Source of the DNA: JAUYIW01 sp043818555 | Lineage (GTDB): Bacteria; Patescibacteriota; Patescibacteriia; UBA9934 | Assembly (NCBI GenBank): GCA_043818555.1 | Contig: JBDRFP010000012.1 | Span: 1-57,067 of the forward strand | DNA: 57,067 bases | Reading direction: 5' to 3' | Shown here: positions 24,530-33,365 of the stretch, in pieces | How positions within the stretch are numbered: position 1 is the stretch's first letter | How the letters are laid out: every line of letters starts with the position of its first letter | Program-made: the position numbers and the translations under genes | Notes under the pieces: generated by a model | The model's input: the letters and a program-made list of their open reading frames with translations, nothing else | The model's database searches: none | Told to the model about the DNA's origin: nothing

Positions 24530-27250
24530 TCATGCTTGTGCCGGTAACTCGAACCAGAAGGTCGATCCTTTGCCTTCTTCGCTCTTGAACCCAATAGTGC
24601 CGTCGTGTTTTTCAATAATTGATTTTGCAATGTAAAGCCCCAGCCCCACGCCGTCAGGGTACATTGACTGGGCGTTTGACGCTCGGAAAAAGCGCTCAAA
24701 AATATGGCCCTGTTCGGCTTTAGGGATCCCAACGCCGGTGTCAGCCACTTTCACGGCAACGCCTGTTTTGGTCTTAACAAACTTAACTTCAATCAAACCT
24801 TTCTCCGGCGTGTAGCGGATGGCGTTGTCGCAGATTGCTTCCACTGCAATGCGGATCTTTTCCGCGTCAATGTCCACTGACGAAAAATCTTTCTTAGGCA
24901 TTATGATTGTATGATTAATCCCCTTCAGATTACAAGCATCTTTAAAAGTTTCCGCCACTGACTTAACAAGGCTTACGACCGATGTCGGAGCCTGCTCGAG
25001 CACCATGGTTTTCCGCTCAATGTCGAGCGTTAAGTTCATATTGCGAATTACGCGCAACACGGCCTCTTCGCTCGCAAGAGCCTTGCGTACCAAAATTTGC
25101 TGATTATCTTTCAAATGATTAAACTCGCCCGAAAGTAAAGACTCCAGACTCCACCTGATTTGATTGAGAGGCGTGCGTGTAACATGCGTAAGCGCGGTAA
25201 TAAAACGGGACTTAAGCAAATCCAACTCACGAATCTCATGCTCTGCCTTCTTGCGCTCGGTAATATCCCTAACTGTGGCTATTGCGACTGCTTCGCCGCT
25301 AACCCCCCCACCGGAAACAGTTAACTCGATAGGGACTTCTTTTCCGTCATTTCTTACCCCCTCTGTCTCCACAGAGTTACCCAAAACCGGGCCCTTGCCA
25401 GTTTGCAAAAATTGCACAAACCCCTTTTCTTTATTTTTTCTATGCCTCTCAGGAACTATCTTAATTAGTGACTGCCCCAACATTTCTTTTTCTGAATAAC
25501 CAAAAATCTTTTCCGCAGCCGGATTCCAAAGAACTACATTCATCTTCTTATCAATAGCAACAATCCCATCGACCACTGCCCTGACTAGCTCCCTGTAAGA
25601 CTCCTCGCTCTCTCGTCGCTCTTTCTCAGCCTTACGCTTCCCCATCCATTGCCCGATCTCCTTAGCAATCCTGCCAAACAGCTGTTTTTCCTCTTTCGTA
25701 AAGACCTCCTTAATCATTTCCGGATACTCCTTCAGGTAATTTACATCGACCTTCCCCGCCACCTTGCCGGAAACGACAATATTAGCCGACCGACCCCATT
25801 GCGTTGTTTTGAAATTTTCCGATTGCCATGACGCTTCACCTAAACTTATCTTTACACATACGATCTCCGGATACTGACAACCAATGGGAATTAGATTGAC
25901 AATATGTCGCATAACAGCGTCTGTATCTTCTCCGATTTTCTGAAGCGCGTTCGAAACGCCATACATTACCCTTAATTCACTCACTCTTTTGCTCAAATCT
26001 GCCGCCAATTTTACCTTGGCATTACTCACCTTCTCTTGCGCGGTAATGTCGCGTACTGTTGCCTGCAAAAATTCATCGCTGCCTATCTTCACTTTTGTTA
26101 GCAGGACTGTCGCTGGGAAGTCTTTGCCACCAAGGCGTTTATGCGTCCATTTAAAGAAGTTGGAACCCTCCTTCATGGCTTTCATGATCATTTCCTTCGC
26201 CTTATCTTTTGAAGGCCTGCCATCTGGCTGAAACTCTGGAGAATACTCCCATGGACCTCTGGAAACGAAGTCGGCTTCATCCTTTGCAGCGAACATTTCA
26301 ATCGAGGCCCGGTTTCCAGCAGTAAAGTTCCAAGTTGGTGGCGCAAGTGTCATGATTGCATCATGTGAGCTGTCGTAGAGCGCCTTGTACTTCCGCTCCG
26401 ACTTCTTGCGCTCGGTGATGTCGCGGTGCACTGCAATAGTCGCCTGCGGCCTGCCCGCTTCGTTTGTGAGTACAGAAAGATTGACGCTGATCGGAAACTC
26501 GGTTCCATCTTTTTTCTTTCCCACGAACTCCTCGCCCGATACCACTCCGACTTTAATCATTCTTTCAACGGTTTTGAAAAACTTTGGAGCTTCCAATTTT
26601 GCCAAAAGCATTTCTCCGGGAGTCTTCCCTACAAGCTCCTCCTCTGAATAGCCAAACTGATCTTCCGTAGCTTTATTCACCGATGTTATAACACCTTTCA
26701 TGTCAGTTATGGTAACCCCATCAACCATGTTGTCCATAATGTCGGACAGTTTCTTCTTTTCTTCTTTAATCTGCCCTTCAGCCTTCTTGCGCTCGGTTAT
26801 ATCACGGAAAACGCCCAACAGGCATTTTTTGCCATTTAGCAATAAAGGGGCGGAGTTAACATCGGCAAAAAAGATCGTTCCGTCTTTTCTAAGCACGGGA
26901 ATATCCTTTGCAACTGTAATTTCCTTATTTGCTTGTTTTTCAAACTGATCAACCACATACGGCAAATCTTTCTCCGGGTGGATGGAGGAAACTCCGAGTT
27001 GCAGCAACTCCTCGCGAGTATAGCCTAGCATCCGGCAAATCGAATTATTCGCAATAATAAACCGTTTTGTCCTCAGCTCCGCTATCAAAACGCCATCTAG
27101 CATGTTTTCAAGGATCGAGCGGAGTTGCTCTTCTGAAGCTTGCAGTTCGCCCTTTGTCTTCTTCAATTGAAAATATGCATCCTTAAAAATCCCGACCTCT
27201 ATTTCAAGATCCTCAATCTTTCGTTCAGGGTTCAGGATTGCATCAGCCAT
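24530..27250 (-). CDS. Cytosolic multi-PAS sensor histidine kinase
   Basis: The 906-residue kinase has no membrane span. A short coiled-coil start precedes PAS/PAC modules near 38-160, 165-285 and 290-405, a GAF-like or divergent domain (~410-555), a further PAS module (~560-680), a HisKA helix with ITALTHVTRTPLNQIRW (His near 693) and a HATPase domain ending in GSTFWFELP. PAS domains commonly bind heme, flavin or small ligands; the ligand is not evident. It lies 9 bp behind the receiver gene in the same operon and appears to share ancestry with the downstream kinase. Confidence 0.93.
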   Translation of the reverse strand: MADAILNPERKIEDLEIEVGIFKDAYFQLKKTKGELQASEEQLRSILENMLDGVLIAELRTKRFIIANNSICRMLGYTREELLQLGVSSIHPEKDLPYVVDQFEKQANKEITVAKDIPVLRKDGTIFFADVNSAPLLLNGKKCLLGVFRDITERKKAEGQIKEEKKKLSDIMDNMVDGVTITDMKGVITSVNKATEDQFGYSEEELVGKTPGEMLLAKLEAPKFFKTVERMIKVGVVSGEEFVGKKKDGTEFPISVNLSVLTNEAGRPQATIAVHRDITERKKSERKYKALYDSSHDAIMTLAPPTWNFTAGNRASIEMFAAKDEADFVSRGPWEYSPEFQPDGRPSKDKAKEMIMKAMKEGSNFFKWTHKRLGGKDFPATVLLTKVKIGSDEFLQATVRDITAQEKVSNAKVKLAADLSKRVSELRVMYGVSNALQKIGEDTDAVMRHIVNLIPIGCQYPEIVCVKISLGEASWQSENFKTTQWGRSANIVVSGKVAGKVDVNYLKEYPEMIKEVFTKEEKQLFGRIAKEIGQWMGKRKAEKERRESEESYRELVRAVVDGIVAIDKKMNVVLWNPAAEKIFGYSEKEMLGQSLIKIVPERHRKNKEKGFVQFLQTGKGPVLGNSVETEGVRNDGKEVPIELTVSGGGVSGEAVAIATVRDITERKKAEHEIRELDLLKSRFITALTHVTRTPLNQIRWSLESLLSGEFNHLKDNQQILVRKALASEEAVLRVIRNMNLTLDIERKTMVLEQAPTSVVSLVKSVAETFKDACNLKGINHTIIMPKKDFSSVDIDAEKIRIAVEAICDNAIRYTPEKGLIEVKFVKTKTGVAVKVADTGVGIPKAEQGHIFERFFRASNAQSMYPDGVGLGLYIAKSIIEKHDGTIGFKSEEGKGSTFWFELPAQA

Positions 27251-27259
27251 GCGTAAAAT

Positions 27260-27631
27260 TTAACTTTCAATCACCTTCTTGACCCTTGCCACCAAGTCGT
27301 TGCGGTCAAATGGCTTTGTAATGTAATCCTTCACTCCGCGTTCTTTTAATTCTGCCAAGCGCTCCTTTGACACTTCTAGAATTGTAAGGAACACCACATT
27401 GTACTTTTTTTCAAAAGTACCAATGCGCGTAAACAGGTCCCAACCGGACATATCGGGCATCATAATGTCGAGCAGAATTAAGCTAAAGTTATCAAGCTCG
27501 ACTTGCTCCAGAGCGCTTTTCCCGCTCAATACACTTACAACTTCATAGCCCTCTTTGTCTAAAATAGTTTTGACGACTTTGAGCGTGTCTTCCTCGTCGT
27601 CAACATGTAAAATCCGAAGTTTCTCTGCCAT
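27260..27631 (-). CDS. Stand-alone response regulator receiver
   Basis: The 123-residue product is a complete receiver domain and nothing more: acidic pair D11/D12, phospho-acceptor D55 in LLDIMMPDMSG, T83, and K106 in YITKPF. With no output domain it must act by protein contact or phosphorelay, as CheY or Spo0F do. It is encoded between two kinases, 10 bp after one and 9 bp before the next, so several kinases may share it. Confidence 0.95.
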   Translation of the reverse strand: MAEKLRILHVDDEEDTLKVVKTILDKEGYEVVSVLSGKSALEQVELDNFSLILLDIMMPDMSGWDLFTRIGTFEKKYNVVFLTILEVSKERLAELKERGVKDYITKPFDRNDLVARVKKVIES

Positions 27632-27640
27632 ACAATTTAT

Positions 27641-29197
27641 TTAAGTTAATGAGTTAATTGGTAAAACAAAAATAAATTTACTTCCCATATTCAGCCCGGC
27701 GCTCTCAGCCCAAATCTTTCCTCCATGAGCCCTAACGATCCCTTTGCAAATCGACAGCCCCAGTCCTGTTCCGCCGTACCTGCGCGTAATGTCGCTGTCC
27801 GCTTGGAAGAACGGGGAAAACAGCTTATCAATGGTTATCTTATCCATCCCGATTCCGGTGTCGGCAATGCTTACAATAACATTTTCCGTATCTTTGGCCA
27901 CCTCAACTGTAATTTTACCTTTTTCAGGAGTGAACTTTACGGCGTTATCGAGCAAGTTCCGTAGCACCTGCGAAATCCTCCGCCGATCAACGGAAATGCT
28001 TGGCAGCTCCGGGATTGGCTTTAGCTCAACATTAATATACTGTTTTGCGGCCGCACCTTTCATCCCGTCAACAGCTTCCGTAACCAGCTCTGCCAAGGAT
28101 AGCTCTTCAGGGACCAAATTTAGCTTATTCGAGCGCACTTTGGTAATGTCTAAAACTTCGCCTACCAGAGTTTCCAGCTCAATCTCGTTCCTCAAAATCA
28201 TATCCGCTGCTTCCCTTTGCTCCTGGTTTATAGGCCCGTAATCTCCGGCCAGCAACAAATCGCACTGGGCTCTGATTGGAATGAGCGGGGTTTTCAGTTC
28301 ATGCGTTGCCACATTCATAAACTCGTCTTTTAGCTCATCCAGTTCTTTAAGCTCTTCAACGCTTTTCTCCAGTTCAGAATATGACTTTTGAAGATCGGCA
28401 GTCATTTCGTTAAACTCCACGGCCAAATCTCCAAATTCGTCCTTGCTTTTAATTTCAATCCTGTGGCCCAGGTCGCCGGCTCCAATAATCTTCGCTCCCT
28501 TGCTTAGCTCCGCAAGAGGAAGGGCCATGGTCCTTTGTACGAACAATAAACTTAGCAAGAACACAATGGCAATTATTCCAACAGAGCTGACCGAATAGAT
28601 AACCGTCTTTTGCTGAGCGCTCACCAACGCTTCGCGACTAATGTCGGAAAGCCTTGCCGCGTCTGCTACCATTGCCTGCGAATTTACTGACAGCCTGCCG
28701 ATTAGCCTATCCTCCACCTGCCGAAGGTCAGCGCCCGAATCTTCAGCCACCTCTTCGCCAACAAATCTACCAAATTCTCCACCGGTCTCTTCATCGGCGG
28801 GCACATCCTCTGCCGACTTCAGCGCTTCAAGCTCTGCCAGATTTTCCTGAGCAGACACCAAATTATTAAATATGACCCCGATATCTGCATGATACCCACG
28901 AAGACGATCTACAATTTCCAATTCCTCTCCGCTTTCGAATCCACCTTCGTCAAAAAGGCGTTCGATCGATTCATACCTGGCCTGCCACTGAACCTGCGGA
29001 CGCTTCCCGTCATAAAGCAAAAAATCATTGGCGACAACATTGAGCTCAAACACGCCCTTTACAATCTCCATAGCCGTTACCTCGGCATCAGCTTTTAAGC
29101 GAAGAGTTTGACTAACATAAACATTTACCCCTCCTATCAGCAGGGTTAGAGCAATGAAGACCAAGGTGATAATTTGAAGCCGAAAACGAATTTTCAT
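27641..29197 (-). CDS. HAMP-domain sensor histidine kinase
   Basis: The 518-residue protein has membrane spans at ~8-30 and ~190-212 flanking an extracytoplasmic helical sensor region with an acidic insertion, a HAMP linker (~215-268), a coiled coil, a HisKA helix with FMNVATHELKTPLIPI (His near 297) and a HATPase domain with DTGIGM and GTGLGLSICKGI. The sensor starts 5 bp after the stop of the binding-protein gene, so the two are almost certainly cotranscribed and may work together. Confidence 0.93.
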   Translation of the reverse strand: MKIRFRLQIITLVFIALTLLIGGVNVYVSQTLRLKADAEVTAMEIVKGVFELNVVANDFLLYDGKRPQVQWQARYESIERLFDEGGFESGEELEIVDRLRGYHADIGVIFNNLVSAQENLAELEALKSAEDVPADEETGGEFGRFVGEEVAEDSGADLRQVEDRLIGRLSVNSQAMVADAARLSDISREALVSAQQKTVIYSVSSVGIIAIVFLLSLLFVQRTMALPLAELSKGAKIIGAGDLGHRIEIKSKDEFGDLAVEFNEMTADLQKSYSELEKSVEELKELDELKDEFMNVATHELKTPLIPIRAQCDLLLAGDYGPINQEQREAADMILRNEIELETLVGEVLDITKVRSNKLNLVPEELSLAELVTEAVDGMKGAAAKQYINVELKPIPELPSISVDRRRISQVLRNLLDNAVKFTPEKGKITVEVAKDTENVIVSIADTGIGMDKITIDKLFSPFFQADSDITRRYGGTGLGLSICKGIVRAHGGKIWAESAGLNMGSKFIFVLPINSLT

Positions 29198-29202
29198 ACA
29201 TG

Positions 29203-30213
29203 CTAGCGGATTATCGTTATGCTGCCGGGGCTAACTGCGTCGAGAGCGCCAAAGTAAATGTAATCCAAATAGTTCGGAATTTGTTTCTGATCGACTAACG
29301 AGTTCTCCACTGCCCACATAGCTTCATCTTCAAGCGTTATTACAAGCGACTGACTAAGCGAAATATCGAATACAAAATCATCCCAGAGCGCGGCCGTAAC
29401 TGTGCTATCAAGCCCCAGGTGTTCGGCAACGATCTCCTGCGCATTTTCTTTGTTGTCTTGAATAAACTCGGTCGCTTTATCAATCGCGATTATAAATCGC
29501 TCCAGCGCTTCGGGATTCGCCTCTGCAAAGCTGTCCATTGCCATAAAATTAAATGTCTCCCTGTAGACTTCCGAGCTTGGAAGCTGGATTGCCGCATTGC
29601 CAAGCAATTGCTCTGCGTTGTAGGCATAGGGCTCCCAGATTACTATTGCGTCAACCTGACCACTTGCCAGCGCTCCGGGCAATTCTGATGGATTCAAATC
29701 AATCACCTGGACATCTGACTCCCTTAGGCCGCCGTAGGTTAGAAAGGCCGCCAGAAAAAATTGGCCGGTTGTCCCGGACGGCGTACCGATTTTTTTGCCA
29801 ACAAGATCTTTAATATCACTTATTCCATTCCCGCCGCGAGCGATTACTTTTAAGTCATCATCTGAATAAACAAAGGTGGAAAAAATCTGAAAATCATCCC
29901 GCTCAAAACTTTGGAACATAATCGGCGTAGGTGCCACAGTGGAAATGTTTACGCCGCCCTCGAGCATATCCAAAAAGCTCAGCCGTCCTGAATCGAACTC
30001 TTCAATGGCAATGTCGAGCCCTGCATCTTCAAAGTAGCCCCTTTCTTCCGCAACCCAAACGGCGGCAGTCAGAAGGCTGGACTCCGCGCCAAGGGTAAGC
30101 TCTAAAACTTCATCGTACTGCTGTCGCTGGCTTGTAACGAACCAATAAACTCCGACGGCGATTATTGCGATCGTCAGAATCACAAGAACAACTATGGCCG
30201 CTTTCTTGGACAT
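29203..30213 (-). CDS. NMT1/SsuA-like periplasmic substrate-binding protein
   Basis: A 336-residue protein with an uncleaved-looking N-terminal anchor (residues 6-28) and an ABC-type binding fold: LTLGAESSLLTAAVWVAEERGYFEDAGLDI, then GKKIGTPSGTTGQFFL and GQVDAIVIWEPYAYNAE, as in the NMT1/TauA/SsuA group that binds nitrate, sulfonates, pyrimidine precursors or similar. No permease or ATPase gene is nearby; a sensor kinase follows after 5 bp. I infer a ligand-sensing rather than transport role. A TATAAT box lies at 30245-30240. Confidence 0.88.
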   Translation of the reverse strand: MSKKAAIVVLVILTIAIIAVGVYWFVTSQRQQYDEVLELTLGAESSLLTAAVWVAEERGYFEDAGLDIAIEEFDSGRLSFLDMLEGGVNISTVAPTPIMFQSFERDDFQIFSTFVYSDDDLKVIARGGNGISDIKDLVGKKIGTPSGTTGQFFLAAFLTYGGLRESDVQVIDLNPSELPGALASGQVDAIVIWEPYAYNAEQLLGNAAIQLPSSEVYRETFNFMAMDSFAEANPEALERFIIAIDKATEFIQDNKENAQEIVAEHLGLDSTVTAALWDDFVFDISLSQSLVITLEDEAMWAVENSLVDQKQIPNYLDYIYFGALDAVSPGSITIIR

Positions 30214-30239
30214 ATGGCCTGGTTAGTATCTCTGTTTTG

Positions 30240-30268
30240 ATTATAGCTTATCGCGCTATGTATAAACA
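30240..30268 (-). promoter_or_regulatory. Putative promoter of the sensory operon
   Basis: TATAAT at 30245-30240 with a weak TGTTTA at 17 bp spacing. It is about 27 nt upstream of the binding-protein ATG. Confidence 0.5.
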
Positions 30269-30299
30269 GCTTGGCTGTGGATGGTTGAAATATTTTTCA

Positions 30300-30480
30300 A
30301 GCATCTCCGGAAGCAAAAGGACGCGGTTCAACCGCGCCCTTGCAGGGAATCATCTCGCTCCTCCATTCCGTAGCTCTGTATGATCCGTAGATCCGTAACG
30401 ACCTCCGCTATTCTCCAGCATCCGGTAGTCAGTAGCCAAGAACCTCTGAAACCTCTGAAACCCTTGCAACCCTTGAAACC
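30300..30480. repeat. Degenerate intergenic repeat tract
   Basis: A hairpin GGACGCGGTT/AACCGCGCCC is followed by ATCCGTAG-type words and then by an ACCTCTGAAACC / CCTTGAAACC tract. I see no gene. Confidence 0.55.
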
Positions 30481-30483
30481 TTG

Positions 30484-30855
30484 CTATTCGCCAGCTTCAG
30501 CTTCCGCCTTAGTCGCATACACAGTTCCATCTGCATGTTCTGGTGGTGCATAAATGGTGTAGAGCTTCATTTTGTCTGTTTTCGATGTATTGGTGATGTT
30601 ATGGTTTGCTCCGGCTGGAATAACGATTGCGCTGCCGTCTTTAAGGTCAAACTCCTCGTCGTCGATGATTGCCTTGCCTGTGCCAGCCTCAACACGAATA
30701 AACTGGTCATGATCATCGTGCACCTCTGCACCGATCTCCTCGCCTGCCTCGAGCGACATTAGAACGAGCTGGCTCTTTGGTCCTGTGTAGAGAACTTTTC
30801 GAAAATTATCGTTTTCGACCGTAGCGTCCTCCAGCTCAACAAAGTATCCTGACAT
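30484..30855 (-). CDS. Cupin domain protein
   Basis: I place the start at 30855 because a TATAAT box at 30888-30883 lies within the longer open frame. The 123-residue product is a single-domain cupin: GEEIGAEVHDDHDQFIRVEAG supplies the first metal-binding motif (two His and an acidic/Gln residue) and VIPAGANHNITN the second. A metal-dependent isomerase, dioxygenase or sugar-binding role is possible; sequence does not decide. The leader contains AACCAAAATCTT directly before ATG, as in the gene at 42.5 kb. Confidence 0.85.
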   Translation of the reverse strand: MSGYFVELEDATVENDNFRKVLYTGPKSQLVLMSLEAGEEIGAEVHDDHDQFIRVEAGTGKAIIDDEEFDLKDGSAIVIPAGANHNITNTSKTDKMKLYTIYAPPEHADGTVYATKAEAEAGE

Positions 30856-31121
30856 AAGATTTTGGTTAGTTTGTAAGGGACAATTATAACATCCCTTAGT
30901 GTAATTGGTACAGTTAACAAAATTGCTGCTCAACGGATCAAACTGATTCACATCACCCCGAGCCGTTTTTCTTTTCGATTGATCTCTTTTCTGTTGGCAT
31001 GTAATTGCTGATTAATTACCCAAGTATAACATTTGGCCGAAATATAACAGTTAGAATTCGCGCGTATTATAACGAAGGATTTAGCAAGATCACAGCGTAG
31101 CCAATTATTAAACGACTCGCA

Positions 31122-31523
31122 TTAACCCTCATTTCTTTCTAAAATTGTCGCCCACCCCAATTCAATCCACAAGCTAACTTCATCAAATGACTGCACCTGC
31201 TCCGATGGCTGCTTAAACAAGATGATATTAATGTCTTTTCCTGACAATTTTTGATGCACGGCAAAAGCCATTTCTGCAAAACTTTCCGCCCCAATATATC
31301 CGCCAATACCGTTCTTATCTTCATTGAACACAAATAAAATATCCGCCTTTTGTATGTTATCAAAAAAACGCCTAAAGACTCCCGGGTAATCTTGCTTAAA
31401 TGTTTGACTATTGATACGGACTGGGTAATCAATCACTTCAAATCCCCTATCCTGCCAATAGTCTATCCACATATTGTAGTGGTCCTGAAAGCTGATGCTG
31501 CCGGCGATGACAATTTTTTTCAT
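31122..31523 (-). CDS. Nucleoside 2-deoxyribosyltransferase-like protein
   Basis: The 133-residue product starts MKKIVIAGSISF at 31523 (longer starts read spacer). It has a Rossmann-like N-terminus and ADILFVFNEDKNGIGGYIGAESFAEMAFAV, the region that in this superfamily carries the catalytic acid and the helix capping the nucleoside pocket. Related proteins cleave or transfer deoxyribosyl or ribosyl groups in nucleotide salvage or clean-up. The exact substrate is unknown. Confidence 0.7.
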   Translation of the reverse strand: MKKIVIAGSISFQDHYNMWIDYWQDRGFEVIDYPVRINSQTFKQDYPGVFRRFFDNIQKADILFVFNEDKNGIGGYIGAESFAEMAFAVHQKLSGKDINIILFKQPSEQVQSFDEVSLWIELGWATILERNEG

Positions 31524-31566
31524 ACAAATCAATTCTATCATAGAACCCCGGAATAAATGTGGATAT

Positions 31567-31594
31567 AAAAAAGCCACATCCTTATGGACATGGC
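31567..31594 (-). terminator. Terminator of Cys-rich lipoprotein gene
   Basis: A 9-bp stem GCCATGTCC/GGATGTGGC with an ATAA loop is followed by six T residues on the minus strand. Confidence 0.9.
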
Positions 31595-31616
31595 AATATT
31601 TGACTCTGCTGCTTGG

Positions 31617-32357
31617 CTAGTAGTTGCAACAGTACGGCGGATATGCGTCAGCGCAGCATGTTCCTCCGTCTTCCGGCAGGTCGCATGTGCTGGAGATGGC
31701 CCAGTCGGGATGGCAGTCGCTACAGCGCACGACCGTCCAGCGGCCAAGCGACGAGCTGTAGTCGCATGCGTAGTAGTAGCTAGGATCGCAGCAGGCGCCG
31801 TCTGCGCAGCTGCCCTCGTCCTCACAATCATCGATCACTTCAACTACATTGTCGCACAGGTCGGCTTCGACCAACTCGCCACCGATGCATGTCTCACGAG
31901 TAGAGTGGTCGCACGGATAGCATTCATTGCTCGTTGAGTCGCACGCGCCGCTTTCACACTCGGTATGAAGCTCTCTTTCACCGCATGCATCGACCTGCCA
32001 GATGTCACCCTGGTAGCACTCGTATGTGTAACTCGAGTCACAGGACACACACTCGCCGTCCTCACATATCCCTCGGCAAGTCCGAAAATAGCGGTAGAAA
32101 CCACAGTCGTACTCAGCCCACAGCTCGTCGAATTTGTTGCACACATAGGACTCGATTTCGCACTGCATACAATACGAGCCGGAATCGAAGTCGTAACAGC
32201 GCTCGTCCCAGGCGCACTCCTGCCTGTCCTCTTCGCAGTCGGAGAGAATTTGGGTTTCGTCGCTGTCGCATCGGGTATGGCAGCTCGGTGATGTATCCTG
32301 AACCGGAGCCGGTGACCCAAAGCACCCAAGGCAGGAGCTTAAAATCAGTACTAGCAT
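31617..32357 (-). CDS. Cysteine-rich predicted lipoprotein
   Basis: The 246-residue product has a short signal with Cys at 9 and 12 as lipobox candidates. The mature part contains more than 30 Cys, arranged in loosely repeated C-x(4-8)-C units (for example CDSDETQILSDC, CWDERCYDF-like, CYPCDHSTRETC), pointing to a disulfide-braced exported protein. Start is supported by GGAGG seven bases upstream. TTGACT-N18-TAAAGT is a possible promoter. It is like Cys-rich proteins of delta-proteobacteria in appearance only; no family is assigned. Confidence 0.75.
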   Translation of the reverse strand: MLVLILSSCLGCFGSPAPVQDTSPSCHTRCDSDETQILSDCEEDRQECAWDERCYDFDSGSYCMQCEIESYVCNKFDELWAEYDCGFYRYFRTCRGICEDGECVSCDSSYTYECYQGDIWQVDACGERELHTECESGACDSTSNECYPCDHSTRETCIGGELVEADLCDNVVEVIDDCEDEGSCADGACCDPSYYYACDYSSSLGRWTVVRCSDCHPDWAISSTCDLPEDGGTCCADAYPPYCCNY

Positions 32358-32581
32358 CTTTACCTCCAGGTAAATTTATGGTGTTTTAAGGTTCGTCTAA
32401 ACTAACTTTACCGCTATTTGCCTCCATTAGTCAACTGTCGCAACTTAGGGTCAGCACTCGATCTGGAGCGGGGTCCCTTATTCGCGCGAATGGTTCAATA
32501 GGGCATTCTGACATTCTCGAGAATGTTATAACGTTTAAATATTACAAAACCCCCAAGCGAACTCGAGGGTTTCGTGGCAGG

Positions 32582-32635
32582 CCAGGCAGTTGCCTCGAAG
32601 CCATGATTTAACGCTGCTTCGAGGCAGTTGCCTGG
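32582..32635. repeat. 20-bp inverted repeat abutting tRNA remnant
   Basis: Arms at 32582-32601 and 32616-32635 match at 18 of 20 positions, each containing GGCAGTTGCCT. The right arm overlaps the CCA end of the tRNA remnant. Confidence 0.65.
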
Positions 32636-32708
32636 CAGGGGCGCAGGGATTCGAACCCTGACGACAGGTTTTGGATCCCGCCCTTCGCGAAGGGCGGGAT
32701 GGAGACCT
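32633..32708 (-). pseudogene. tRNA-Trp remnant split by a palindrome
   Basis: On the minus strand this repeats the anticodon arm, T-arm and acceptor 3' end of the adjacent tRNA-Trp, but lacks the D-arm and the 5' acceptor strand. A 24-bp palindrome interrupts the anticodon loop at 32676-32699 and is flanked by the 4-bp repeat TGGA, the sign of insertion with target duplication. Confidence 0.8.
32676..32699. mobile_element. 24-bp palindromic insertion
   Basis: A perfect palindrome TCCCGCCCTTCG plus its complement, flanked by TGGA on both sides. The uninterrupted tRNA-Trp next door shows the empty site. Confidence 0.7.
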
Positions 32709-32723
32709 TAATAAAAAAATTCT

Positions 32724-32799
32724 TGGCAGGGGTGCAGGGATTCGAACCCTGACGACAGGTTTTGGAGACCTGCATGCTAGCCATTGACATCACACCCCT
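32724..32799 (-). tRNA. tRNA-Trp (CCA)
   Basis: Acceptor AGGGGTG/CACCCCT, discriminator G, anticodon arm CAGGT-CTCCAAA-ACCTG with anticodon CCA, T-arm GGGTTCGAATCCC and encoded CCA. Confidence 0.95.
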
Positions 32800-32811
32800 A
32801 TCAAGAATTTT

Positions 32812-33060
32812 TTATTTGTAACTTAGCCGATTTAGTAGACCCGCATAAGCGGAGCCAAATTGTTTTAGTTTTCTTTCACGTATTGTTGCACGATCTAGAT
32901 CTCCGTAAGCTTCAAAATAGACCAAGATCCACGGTACAAATCTTCGAGTTGAGTACACCTTGCCTCGTTGATGCTGAGACATTCTTTCCTTAAGATTAGA
33001 AGTTTTACCTATGTAGAACCTCCCAGTGGATTGACTTTTCAAAAAATACACGAAGTTCAT
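32812..33060 (-). CDS. GIY-YIG nuclease superfamily protein
   Basis: The 82-residue product is a minimal GIY-YIG domain of the UPF0213/YhbQ type: FVYFLKS...RFYIGKTSNLKERMSQHQRG carries the Y/YIG strands and the catalytic Arg, and IRERKLKQFG supplies the catalytic Glu region. Such small proteins are thought to cut or bind nucleic acid; targets are usually unknown. I chose ATG 33060 over the TTG three codons earlier. It lies 12 bp upstream of tRNA-Trp on the same strand. Confidence 0.85.
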   Translation of the reverse strand: MNFVYFLKSQSTGRFYIGKTSNLKERMSQHQRGKVYSTRRFVPWILVYFEAYGDLDRATIRERKLKQFGSAYAGLLNRLSYK

Positions 33061-33166
33061 ACTAATCAATTGTGCGGGAATGATAGCATATTTGAGGTCA
33101 TTTGTAAAGCCCTGAGGGTTTACAATTTTTCGATTATATGATACTATCTTGCCGTATCAACAATAA

Positions 33167-33250
33167 ACGCCAATGTAGCTTCCCACTTCGCTCTTCGAGC
33201 TTCGAGGGACTTCGCAGTTGGTCACGAACCAACTTCGCTACATTACAAAA
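33167..33250. pseudogene. Short tRNA-Thr 5' fragment and hairpins
   Basis: ACGCCAATGTAGCT near 33165 repeats the first 12 or so bases of the tRNA-Thr at 33255, then diverges into hairpin-forming CTTCGAGCTTCGAG and TTGGTCACGAACCAA. This looks like a tRNA fragment joined to palindromic DNA. Confidence 0.5.
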
Positions 33251-33254
33251 ATAC

Positions 33255-33331
33255 GCCAATGTAGCTCAGTTGGTTAGAGCAACTGTTTTGTAAACAGTAG
33301 GTCATCGGTTCGAATCCGATCATTGGCTCCA
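33255..33331 (+). tRNA. tRNA-Thr (TGT)
   Basis: Acceptor GCCAATG/CATTGGC, anticodon loop TTTGTAA (TGT), T-arm GGTTCGAATCC and encoded CCA. It is followed by a terminator. Confidence 0.95.
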
Positions 33332-33339
33332 TGAAAAGA

Positions 33340-33365
33340 ATCAGACAAGAGTCTGATTTTTTTCA
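33340..33365 (+). terminator. Terminator of tRNA-Thr
   Basis: An 8-bp stem AATCAGAC/GTCTGATT with an AAGA loop followed by TTTTT. Confidence 0.9.
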
